DNA of 55,202 nt from Oscillospiraceae bacterium. Its GTDB lineage: Bacteria > Bacillota > Clostridia > Oscillospirales > Ruminococcaceae. This document shows, piece by piece, positions 1 to 7,807 of the stretch. Under the pieces are notes generated by a model. The model was not told where the DNA came from, ran no database searches, and was given only the letters and a program-made list of their open reading frames with translations. A program made the translations under genes and the position numbers. The stretch lies in NCBI GenBank assembly GCA_017829005.1, contig JAGAJF010000147.1:1-55202 (forward strand), written 5' to 3'. The stretch's first letter is position 1. Every line of letters starts with the position of its first letter.

Positions 1-2975
1 ATAGCCGAGAGATTTACCGTTCCGAGAGCCCTTATCTTCTGCTTTACTGTGCCCAGACGCATACTTATTTCGGTGTTGTCTGCGTCCTTTATGGCAAGCT
101 CCTCCGCTTCCGAGGGGTACAGCTCGTACTGCTCAGCCATATCGGAGATTATCTTGTCGTATGAGGTCTGAGACGATTTATGACGCTCCTCGAGACGGGT
201 CTTTTCGGCGCCGAATTTTTCTTTTTCTGCGTTCTGCTCTTTTATTCGGGTGCGAATTTCGTTTGAACGCTTTTCAAGCTCAAGATTATTGCTCTGAGTT
301 TCGGCAATTTCCGAATTTATCTCGGCAGTTCTGTCTCCTGCGCCTTTAAGCTCGTTCTCACGCTGACGGATAAGCTCCTCTCTTTCGGTAATGAGCTTCT
401 TCTGCTCCTCGATGGCAAGTGCGGACTTCACAGAGCTGTCGCCGATGCTCCTGCTCTGCTCCTCAAGAGCGGCAAGGCTTTCCTTGGCGGCTTCTCTGTC
501 CTTTTCAAGCTCGGCTCTTCGTATTTTCAAGGCGGACATTTCCGAGGAAATATTCTCTCTTTCCTCCTTGAGCTTTTCAAGAAGTGCGCCGTCTCTGCCC
601 GATTTATCCTCGCCGTCGGCAATTTGTGCGTCAATTTTTTCAAGCTCTGCAGCGGCTTTTTCTGCGGCGGCTTTTGTTTCCTCAAAGCGTTTTCTGAGCC
701 TTTCGATTTGCTCCTCCGCATTTTTTCTGCCGCTGACACTCTGCTCCTCAACCTGCTCGATACGCTTAAGCTCTGCTTCAAATCTTATCCTGTCCTGCTC
801 GATAATGCGTATCTCGTCCTTTGCCGCTTCAAGGTCTATCCGCATTTTGTCGGTCTCTGCCTTGAGTGCGGCGGCTTTGGATCTCATTTCCGCAAGTCGG
901 TTTTCATCGGCGGTAAGCTCGGCTGTTAACCTCTCTATCTCGTTTTTACGTGTGAGAACGCCCGAGGAGCGGTTTGCGGAGCCTCCCGTGAATGAACCGC
1001 CTGCATTGACCACCTGACCGTCAAGGGTCACTATTTTAAATCTGTAGTTATATTTTTTTGCAATGCTGCCTGCACAGTCGATGTTCTCGGCAATTACCGT
1101 TCTGCCAAGCAGGGAGTTTACGATACCCGTGAATTTAGCATCGTATGTAACAATATCGCAGCCTAAAGCCACAAATCCGCTGCAGCCTTCAAGTCCGCTT
1201 TCGTTAAGCCTGTTGCCCTTTACCGAGGTGATGGGGAGAAATGTGGCTCTGCCTGCGTTCATATCCTTGAGCATACGGATACTGCGCTTTGCCGCTTCTT
1301 CGTCCTCGGTGACAATGTTCTGGAGTGCGCCGCCGAGTGCAGTTTCCACAGCCACGCTGTATTCAGAGGGAACGGTGAGTATCTGCGCCACCGAGCCGAT
1401 TATGCCGCCAATCCTGCCGCTTTTGCCCGCTTTAAGAGCCTGCTTTACGGCATGACCGAAGCCCTCCATGGAATTTTCCAGATCCTGTAAGATCTTTATC
1501 CTGTTTTCCTTGTCCCTTGCGCCGATAGTTAGCTCGGAAAGCTCCTTTTCGGCGGCGGAAAGCTTTTCACACCTTGCGGAAAACAGCCTGTTCATACCGC
1601 CCGAGCGGTTTTCCTGCTCGGCTTTTTTCTCCTCAAGGAGCTTTAAGCCGTCAAGCACCTCTTTGCGCTCGTTTTCAAGATTTTTTCTGCTTTCGGAAAT
1701 GGCTTCAAGCTGTGATCTTGCGGCATTTTCCTGTTCCTCTATTTCTTTGAGCGCATTGTCCGAGGAGCTTGCGGTTATTTTCAGCTCGGACTGCCTGATA
1801 TAAAGCTTGTTAAGCTCTGCGGCATGACCCGAAAATTCCTTTTCAAAGCCGTCCTGTCTGCCTGCGGCTTCTCTGAGCTTTTCCTCCGCTTCCGAAAAAT
1901 CCTTGTCCGCCTGCTCGATATCCTTGCCGATTTGGTCTATCTGAGCAAGCTTTTCCTCGGTGAGCCGCCTGTTTTCGCTGTCTGTCAGCTTGGCGTTCTC
2001 CATCTGATTTTCCAGATCGGCTATGTTTTCATTGAAATGGGTTATCTCGTTTTTATACACCGCAATATCGGCGTGAAGCCCTGTGTTCGCTTTTTCGGCG
2101 TCAAGAATGGCGTTTCTCAGCTGCTCAATGCGGATATTTCCCTTGGCAATGTCGCTGTAAACGTTTCTGTATTCCTCTTCGAGACGTTCAATATCTGCCT
2201 CGCAGGAGGAATATTCCGAGGTGTTAATAAGCAGCTTGTCCGAAAGCTCCGCGAGCTTTGCACGAAGCTCGGAAAGCTCATGCACCCAGACGGTTATCTC
2301 AAGGGATTTCTTTTCCTCGGAAAGCTCGATAAACTGCGCTGCCTTTTCCGACTGCTTTCTCAGGGGCTCCACTCTGCTTTCAAGCTCGGAGATGATGTCT
2401 GTCAGTCGCAGGATATTTTCCTCCGCCTGGGCAAGTCTCCTCTGAGCCTCTGCTTTTCTGAAACGGAATTTGGAAATTCCTGCGGCTTCCTCGAATATGC
2501 TTCGTCTCTCGCCGGATTTTGAGGAAACTATCTCTGCAACGCGTCCCTGTCCGATAATGGAATAACCGTCACGTCCAAGACCCGTATCCATAAAAAGCTC
2601 GGAAACATCCTTTAAGCGAACCTGCGCACCGTTGATGATATACTCGCTCTCGCCGCTTCTGTAAAGCTTTCTCGTTACCGTCACCTCGGGAGCGTCTATA
2701 TTTAAAATGCCCTTGTCGTTTACAATGCAAAGTGTGACCGAGGCAAAGCCCATGGGCTTGCGAAGCTCGGTTCCCGCAAAAATTACGTCCTCCATTTTTG
2801 CTCCTCGGAGAGTTTTCGAGGACTGCTCTCCCAGCACCCAGCGCACTGCGTCACCGATATTGGATTTGCCGCTTCCGTTGGGACCTACGACCGCGGTTAT
2901 GCCCTTGCCGAAGTCCAGCCTGATCTTATCGGGAAAGGACTTGAAGCCCTGAAGCTCAAGTGATTTTAAGTACAT
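1..2975 (-). CDS. smc: Chromosome partition protein SMC, C-terminal part missing (window edge)
   Basis: ATPase of the condensin-like complex that compacts and segregates the chromosome. The reading frame stays open from the ATG at 2975 to base 1, giving about 991 residues of a family usually near 1,180. Visible in order: an N-terminal ABC head with Walker A GPNGSGKSN at residues 31-39, a first very long charged coiled coil, a hinge at roughly residues 500-640 (GRIGGIIGSV, then GGSFTGG), and a second coiled coil rich in Glu/Lys/Ala. The signature motif and Walker B lie beyond the left edge. It follows a radical SAM gene after a 15-base gap and is the last visible gene of an rnc-radical SAM-smc operon, a common Bacillota arrangement. 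Confidence 0.97.
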   Translation of the reverse strand, partial: MYLKSLELQGFKSFPDKIRLDFGKGITAVVGPNGSGKSNIGDAVRWVLGEQSSKTLRGAKMEDVIFAGTELRKPMGFASVTLCIVNDKGILNIDAPEVTVTRKLYRSGESEYIINGAQVRLKDVSELFMDTGLGRDGYSIIGQGRVAEIVSSKSGERRSIFEEAAGISKFRFRKAEAQRRLAQAEENILRLTDIISELESRVEPLRKQSEKAAQFIELSEEKKSLEITVWVHELSELRAKLAELSDKLLINTSEYSSCEADIERLEEEYRNVYSDIAKGNIRIEQLRNAILDAEKANTGLHADIAVYKNEITHFNENIADLENQMENAKLTDSENRRLTEEKLAQIDQIGKDIEQADKDFSEAEEKLREAAGRQDGFEKEFSGHAAELNKLYIRQSELKITASSSDNALKEIEEQENAARSQLEAISESRKNLENERKEVLDGLKLLEEKKAEQENRSGGMNRLFSARCEKLSAAEKELSELTIGARDKENRIKILQDLENSMEGFGHAVKQALKAGKSGRIGGIIGSVAQILTVPSEYSVAVETALGGALQNIVTEDEEAAKRSIRMLKDMNAGRATFLPITSVKGNRLNESGLEGCSGFVALGCDIVTYDAKFTGIVNSLLGRTVIAENIDCAGSIAKKYNYRFKIVTLDGQVVNAGGSFTGGSANRSSGVLTRKNEIERLTAELTADENRLAEMRSKAAALKAETDKMRIDLEAAKDEIRIIEQDRIRFEAELKRIEQVEEQSVSGRKNAEEQIERLRKRFEETKAAAEKAAAELEKIDAQIADGEDKSGRDGALLEKLKEERENISSEMSALKIRRAELEKDREAAKESLAALEEQSRSIGDSSVKSALAIEEQKKLITEREELIRQRENELKGAGDRTAEINSEIAETQSNNLELEKRSNEIRTRIKEQNAEKEKFGAEKTRLEERHKSSQTSYDKIISDMAEQYELYPSEAEELAIKDADNTEISMRLGTVKQKIRALGTVNLSA

Positions 2976-2990
2976 ATTAAAACCTCTGAA

Positions 2991-4007
2991 TTACTGAATA
3001 ATATATTCTCTGCCGTTTACGGAAATTATTCCAGATGGCAGGCTGTCGTCACGAATAAATGAGACCTTTTTGTCTGCAAAAAATGCCCTGTTTGACTTTT
3101 TGTGACCTACAAGGATACTCATATTGCGGTTTGTAGCCCTACACTCCGCAAAACCGTTTTCGGAAAACTCCTTTTCGATTATCCCTTTCACCCATTCCGA
3201 GCGGACAAGTTCGCCAAGTGCAGGGTGATAAAAGCCTGCAACTGCCCTGTTCTCAACGCTTTCCTCGGCGTGAAGTCCCAGACGAATAATTTTTATCCCC
3301 GCCTCGGTAAAGCCTTTCATAAGCCTTGCACAGAGGGAAATGCACTCCTCAAAGGGATATAGCACGTATTCGCCCTTTTCATAAAGCTCTGCAAGATATG
3401 TTCCACGAAGCACTGCAACGGGATATATCCGCACCGTCCGTGGACGTATTTCTATTATCTCGTTCATTGTGAAAAGCTCGTCCTCGGGTGTGGTTTTGTA
3501 AAGACCCACCATCATCTGGAGCCCAAGCTCAAAGCCCATTTCTTTTATAAGCCTTGAGGCTCTTTTTACGTCCTCTGCGGTATGACCTCTGAGATTTGCA
3601 GATAAGACGCTGTCTCTCATTGACTGCGCTCCAAGCTCGATCGCACCTACGCCGAATTTTTTCAGCAGCATAAGAATTTCCTCGTCAATGCAGTCGGGAC
3701 GAGTGGAAATTCTTATACTGCGAAAGCCGTCTCTTTCGGGGGTTTTCAGATATTTTGAAGCACGCTCAAGCAGGGCGGTCATATAGTCCCTGTCGATAGC
3801 CGTAAAGCTTCCGCCGAAAAAGGCTATTTCGGTCTGCGCTCTGTCCTCGGGTGAGCTTATGCGCTCGTAGGCTCCTCTGATGATGTCCTCCGCTTCGTCG
3901 GGGGTGGGGGCGTGAGAGGTGCTGCTTATTATCCGCTGGTCGCAGAATGAGCAGGCGTTGGGGCAGCCCATATGGGGGATAAAAATGGATATATTTGCGT
4001 GGCTCAT
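2991..4007 (-). CDS. Elp3-like radical SAM protein of unknown substrate
   Basis: Predicted 338-residue radical S-adenosylmethionine enzyme. The 4Fe-4S motif C-x3-C-x2-C is at Cys15, Cys19 and Cys22 (GCPNACSFC), followed by the GGSFTAI motif typical of the Elp3/YtqA-like branch. The substrate cannot be read from the sequence. The frame is open further upstream inside rnc. I place the start at the ATG at 4007 because GAGGT lies just before it and the conserved IPHMGCPN segment starts right after it. The gene begins one base after the rnc stop codon, so the two are very probably cotranslated. Homologues commonly lie between rnc and smc in Clostridia (family knowledge). Confidence 0.85.
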   Translation of the reverse strand: MSHANISIFIPHMGCPNACSFCDQRIISSTSHAPTPDEAEDIIRGAYERISSPEDRAQTEIAFFGGSFTAIDRDYMTALLERASKYLKTPERDGFRSIRISTRPDCIDEEILMLLKKFGVGAIELGAQSMRDSVLSANLRGHTAEDVKRASRLIKEMGFELGLQMMVGLYKTTPEDELFTMNEIIEIRPRTVRIYPVAVLRGTYLAELYEKGEYVLYPFEECISLCARLMKGFTEAGIKIIRLGLHAEESVENRAVAGFYHPALGELVRSEWVKGIIEKEFSENGFAECRATNRNMSILVGHKKSNRAFFADKKVSFIRDDSLPSGIISVNGREYIIQ

Positions 4008-4008
4008 A

Positions 4009-4716
4009 TCAGACCTCGCAGCCCATAAGTCGTAAAGCTTCCTTTGCTGCCTGCTGCTCTGCCTGCTTCTTGCTGTGACCCTCGCCGTGACCGATGACGT
4101 TGGTGTTAAGGCAGACCTCCACCACAAAATGCCTGTCGTGGTCGGGTCCCGACTGGCTTCTCAGAACATACTCCACCTTTTCCTCGGGATTTCGCTGGAT
4201 TATCTCCTGCAGAATGGTCTTGTAGTCCTGGAGCTTCTTTGCGGAGTTTTTGTCAAGGTCCTTGGGGATAAAGCCTAAGACATATTCCCTTGCGGATTCC
4301 ATACCGCCGTCAAGGAAAACTGCCGCAATGACCGCTTCAAATGCGTCGGAAACGATAGAGGGACGGTTCCTGCCACCCGTGTTTTCCTCTCCCTTACCCA
4401 AGAGAATAAATTCTCCCAAGGATATCTGCTTTGAAAATTCAAACAGCGCCTTTTCGCATACAAGCGACGCTCTTATTTTTGTAAGGTCGCCCTCGGGCAG
4501 GTGCTTGAAATGACTGAAAAGATGCTCCGAGATCACGATGGAAAGCACGCTGTCACCTAAAAATTCAAGCCTTTCGTTGGAGCTTCTGCCCTTTTTGCAC
4601 TCATTTGCATAGGAGGAGTGGGAAAGGGCTTCGTGAAGCAGATTTTTATTTTTAAAGCTGTAGCCGATCTTTTCTTCAAAGGCGGCAAGCCTTTCGCTTA
4701 ATGCTTTGTCTGTCAT
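4009..4716 (-). CDS. rnc: Ribonuclease III
   Basis: Double-strand-specific endoribonuclease of 235 residues, the normal length, acting in rRNA processing and mRNA turnover. The catalytic signature NERLEFLGDS is at residues 47-56, the second acidic cluster DAFEA is around residue 125, and a double-stranded RNA-binding domain occupies the last 75 or so residues (ending SKKQAEQQAAKEAL). It has its own sigma-A promoter just upstream, so it can be expressed independently of plsX, and it starts the rnc-radical SAM-smc unit. Confidence 0.97.
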   Translation of the reverse strand: MTDKALSERLAAFEEKIGYSFKNKNLLHEALSHSSYANECKKGRSSNERLEFLGDSVLSIVISEHLFSHFKHLPEGDLTKIRASLVCEKALFEFSKQISLGEFILLGKGEENTGGRNRPSIVSDAFEAVIAAVFLDGGMESAREYVLGFIPKDLDKNSAKKLQDYKTILQEIIQRNPEEKVEYVLRSQSGPDHDRHFVVEVCLNTNVIGHGEGHSKKQAEQQAAKEALRLMGCEV

Positions 4717-4737
4717 TTAAGACATATCCTTTCATAT

Positions 4738-4767
4738 ATTATAGCAACATCTGTTCTTTGAAGTCAA
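4738..4767 (-). promoter_or_regulatory. Sigma-A promoter of rnc
   Basis: On the minus strand TTGACT is followed after 18 bases by a perfect TATAAT. The predicted start gives a leader of only about 15 bases before the rnc ATG, with an AAAGGA ribosome site. Confidence 0.75.
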
Positions 4768-4783
4768 TAGCTTTTGGAAAATT

Positions 4784-5788
4784 TTATTCGCTCTTTGCCT
4801 TGCAGCTTTCCAGAGCTTTTGAAATTTCACCGATAACATCTCCGTCAACACACTGCTTTGCCTGCCTGATGGCATTGTAGAAAGCTCTTGCGTCAGAGCT
4901 GCCGTGAGCCTTGATAACGGGCTTGGAAATGCCCATCAGCACAGCGCCGCCCACTTCCTTGTAATCAAGCTTTTTCTTGAAAGTCTTGACCTTTTTCATA
5001 ATGAGCAGGGCGGCTATTTTGCCTGTGATACCGTCTGTGAGCATACCTTTCAGCTCTCCCGCAAAGAATGAGCCCATACCCTCATACAGCTTCAGGGCGA
5101 TATTTCCCGTAAATCCGTCGGAAACTGCCACCTGACAAACTCCCTTGGGCATTTCTCTTGCTTCAAGGTTGCCATAGAAATCAACAGGTGCGGCGGAAAG
5201 AAGCTTGTAAGCCTCCTTGTCAAGCTCTCTGCCCTTGGTGTCCTCGGCGCCAACGTTCAGAAGTCCCACCTTGGGGGACTTTATGCCCATTACCTTTTCC
5301 ATATAGCAGCTGCCCATAATGCCGAACTGCATAAGCATTTCGGGGCGGCAGTCAACGTTTGCGCCGCCGTCCATAAGGATAAGATGACCGTTTGCTGTGG
5401 GGAGAATGGGTGCCAGAGCGGGACGCTTTACGCCCTTGAGACGCTTTGCGATAAATGTGGAGCCTACCACCAGCGCGCCTGTGCTGCCTGCGCTTACGAA
5501 TGCGTCTCCCTTGTCATCGGCAAGTGCCTGCAGACCCACCGCCATAGAACAGTCCTTGCGGCTCTTGACTATCTCTGTAGGATCTTCGTGAATGTCTATC
5601 ACCGACTCGGTATGTATTATGGAAATTTTATCGAGACTTATTCCGTTTTTCTCGGCGGTCTCCTTGATTATTTTTTCATTTCCCGTGAGAGTTACCTCCA
5701 CGCCGAAATCGGCAACAGCCTGTGCTGCGCCCTTTATGACCTCGAGAGGAGCGTTGTCTCCGCCGAATGCGTCAACGATAATGTTCAT
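4784..5788 (-). CDS. plsX: Phosphate acyltransferase PlsX
   Basis: Makes acyl-phosphate from acyl-ACP for phospholipid synthesis (PlsX/PlsY pathway), peripheral to the membrane. The protein has 334 residues, close to the family norm. It begins MNIIVDAFGGDNAP, the conserved N-terminal motif, and contains the SAGSTGALV segment and the DGGANVDCRPE motif. The start is the ATG at 5788 with AAAGGA in front; upstream in-frame codons overlap the preceding gene. The preceding YcxB-like gene stops 4 bases upstream. The fabD/fabG/acpP genes that often separate plsX from rnc are absent here. Confidence 0.96.
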   Translation of the reverse strand: MNIIVDAFGGDNAPLEVIKGAAQAVADFGVEVTLTGNEKIIKETAEKNGISLDKISIIHTESVIDIHEDPTEIVKSRKDCSMAVGLQALADDKGDAFVSAGSTGALVVGSTFIAKRLKGVKRPALAPILPTANGHLILMDGGANVDCRPEMLMQFGIMGSCYMEKVMGIKSPKVGLLNVGAEDTKGRELDKEAYKLLSAAPVDFYGNLEAREMPKGVCQVAVSDGFTGNIALKLYEGMGSFFAGELKGMLTDGITGKIAALLIMKKVKTFKKKLDYKEVGGAVLMGISKPVIKAHGSSDARAFYNAIRQAKQCVDGDVIGEISKALESCKAKSE

Positions 5789-5792
5789 ACTT

Positions 5793-6308
5793 TCATTTCC
5801 TTTCAATAAGTTCAATGACCTTAATGCCCATATGCACAAGAATAAATTCGGAAAATTCCTCATTGCTCACATTTCCCAAAGCCTCTTTGGAAAGCAGATA
5901 GGCAAGATTTTTGCTTGTATAGAAAAAATAACATAAGCTGTTCGACCTGACAGCGGTGATTTTTGAATAGGGGACAGTGACCGTCTTTTTTTTGGAAACG
6001 ATATGTATATCAACCGCTTCACTTCTGAATGTGAATTTCAGAAGTGCCTTTGCTCTAAATAATATAATTGTTCCAATAAAAACAGTCAGAGGAAGAAAAA
6101 AGAATAACAGTGAATATACGGCAATGAACTGGATATCCGATTGAACAATTTCTGTTCTTATCAATAAGTAGGACAATATAACCACAACGGATAGTAAAAG
6201 TCTCGGAACAGATATCAGAAGCCCGATTATCAGTATAGCAATATACTTCTTCGGTTTCAGCCGTCTGTATTTCATCTCTGATTCAAACTCGTAAATTACG
6301 TCATTCAT
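5793..6308 (-). CDS. YcxB-like two-helix membrane protein
   Basis: Protein of 171 residues with a basic N-terminus (YRRLKPKKY), two long hydrophobic segments near residues 23-47 and 60-84, then a soluble tail of about 85 residues. The tail starts FTFRSEAVDIHI and contains VPYSKITAV, the pattern of the YcxB-like C-terminal domain (PF14317), a beta-rich domain of unknown function. The family call comes from that layout only. It sits between a 54-residue membrane peptide (5 bases upstream) and plsX (4 bases downstream), so it should be cotranscribed with trmFO and plsX. Confidence 0.7.
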   Translation of the reverse strand: MNDVIYEFESEMKYRRLKPKKYIAILIIGLLISVPRLLLSVVVILSYLLIRTEIVQSDIQFIAVYSLLFFFLPLTVFIGTIILFRAKALLKFTFRSEAVDIHIVSKKKTVTVPYSKITAVRSNSLCYFFYTSKNLAYLLSKEALGNVSNEEFSEFILVHMGIKVIELIERK

Positions 6309-6312
6309 ATGA

Positions 6313-6477
6313 TCACTTCTTTTTCAGTATCAGAATTATTGAAATGATATTAAGCACAGCAACAGCTCCCCATATCACCGCCAAAACGTAATTCCCGCCG
6401 ATGATATTCAGAATACTGCAGGCGAGAGCGAGAACAATAATTACGATTGTGAGAATGAATTTTACCTTGTCTTTCAT
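6313..6477 (-). CDS. 54-residue two-helix membrane peptide coupled to trmFO
   Basis: Short gene of 54 residues starting MKDKVKFILTIVIIVL. It is almost entirely two hydrophobic segments (residues 6-25 and 30-50) joined by a short NIIGGNY turn and ending in KKK, which puts both ends on the cytoplasmic side. Its ATG overlaps the trmFO stop codon as ATGA (6474-6477), a translational-coupling arrangement, and the next gene starts 5 bases after its stop. Those overlaps and the compositional logic argue for a real gene. No function is recognised; an accessory subunit of the YcxB-like protein is a guess. Confidence 0.65.
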   Translation of the reverse strand: MKDKVKFILTIVIIVLALACSILNIIGGNYVLAVIWGAVAVLNIISIILILKKK

Positions 6478-7805
6478 AGTTCATTTATCTCCTTAAAATA
6501 TCCCTCAAAAGCTTCTAAAGCCCTGTCGGCAACAGCCTGATAGCGCTCCTGCTTGTCCTTTATCCGCCTGCCGATATCGGGGAGAATACCCATATTTGCG
6601 CCCATAGGCTGAAAATTCTCAACGCTCTCGTCGGAAATATATCGTGACAGCGCTCCAATCATCGTTTCACGGGGGAGAATGAGCGGTGATTTTTCTTCCA
6701 TTCGGCGGACAATGTTTATACCTGCCATAATTCCCGAGGCGGCGGACTCCATATAGCCCTCGACCCCTGTTATCTGCCCTGCGAAAAATATTTCAGGGCG
6801 GATTCTCATTGAGAAATCGCCGTTTAACAGTCTGGGGGAGTCGATAAATGAATTTCGGTGCATAACGCCATAGCGAACAAACTCAGCCTTCTCAAGCCCG
6901 GGTATCATGGAGAAGACCCGCTTCTGTTCGGGAAATCTGAGATTTGTCTGAAATCCTACCAGATTAAAAAGGGTCCCTTCCGCATTTTCACGTCTTAGCT
7001 GAACTACCGCATAGGGCTTTAGACCCGTTCTGCTGTCCGTCAGTCCCACAGGCTTCATTGCGCCGTATCTTGCGGCGTCCTCGCCTCTTTTTGCAAGCAC
7101 CTCGATGGGCATACAGCCCTCATATACGGTGAAATCATCACGTGTATTTTCCGGTCTGTCAAAGTCGTGGACGGGTGCGGATTCGGCGTTTATCAGCTCG
7201 TGATGAAAAGCAAGATATTCTTCCTTTGTGAAGGGGCAGTTAATGTAATCGTCCCCCCCTCTGCCGTAGCGTGCGGCAAAGAATGCCTTGTCCATATCGA
7301 TTGACTCAAAGGTGACTATTGGTGCGGCGGCATCAAAGAAGCTGAGCCTTTTGCCGCAGAGCTCTCCGATATTGTCCGCGAGTTTTCCGTCGGTAAGAGG
7401 TCCGCTTGCAATTACACAGTACCCTTCGGGAATATCCTCCTGCTCACCCGAAACAACAGTAATATTCGGGTGAGAGAGTATCTTTTCCGTAACGCTGTCG
7501 GAGAATTTTTCCCTGTCAACGGCAAGTGCGCCGCCTGCCGCCACAGCGTTTTCCTCGGCACAGGGAACGGTGAGAGAGCCGAGCCTTCGCATTTCCTCCT
7601 TGAGAAGCCCTGCCGCAGAATTTATCCGTGAGGCTTTCAGGGAATTTGAGCAGACAAGCTCCGCAAAGCCCTTATATTTGTGGGCAGGGGAGTATTTTTC
7701 GGGCTTCATTTCAACAAGCCTTACCTTTGCGCCCCTGTTTGCCGCCGCCCACGCCGCCTCGCAGCCTGCAAGACCTGCGCCGATAACGGTTATATTTTTA
7801 TCCAT
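6474..7805 (-). CDS. trmFO: Folate/FAD-dependent tRNA (uracil-54-C5)-methyltransferase TrmFO
   Basis: Makes ribothymidine at position 54 of the T-loop using methylenetetrahydrofolate and FADH2. The protein has 443 residues, normal for the family. The N-terminal FAD-binding motif GAGLAG is at residues 9-14, followed by the family segment AELVCSNSLK near residue 50 and a C-terminal GQITGVEGYMESAASG block. It starts 2 bases after the topA stop, with its ribosome site inside the end of topA. The topA-trmFO order is common in Bacillota. Confidence 0.96.
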   Translation of the reverse strand: MDKNITVIGAGLAGCEAAWAAANRGAKVRLVEMKPEKYSPAHKYKGFAELVCSNSLKASRINSAAGLLKEEMRRLGSLTVPCAEENAVAAGGALAVDREKFSDSVTEKILSHPNITVVSGEQEDIPEGYCVIASGPLTDGKLADNIGELCGKRLSFFDAAAPIVTFESIDMDKAFFAARYGRGGDDYINCPFTKEEYLAFHHELINAESAPVHDFDRPENTRDDFTVYEGCMPIEVLAKRGEDAARYGAMKPVGLTDSRTGLKPYAVVQLRRENAEGTLFNLVGFQTNLRFPEQKRVFSMIPGLEKAEFVRYGVMHRNSFIDSPRLLNGDFSMRIRPEIFFAGQITGVEGYMESAASGIMAGINIVRRMEEKSPLILPRETMIGALSRYISDESVENFQPMGANMGILPDIGRRIKDKQERYQAVADRALEAFEGYFKEINEL

Positions 7806-7807
7806 AA

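Noticed and set aside
391-2522. Series of long plus-strand ORFs opposite smc
   Set aside because: The minus frame encodes a clear SMC protein. The plus ORFs are Ser- and Phe-rich shadows of Glu/Lys-rich coiled coil codons.
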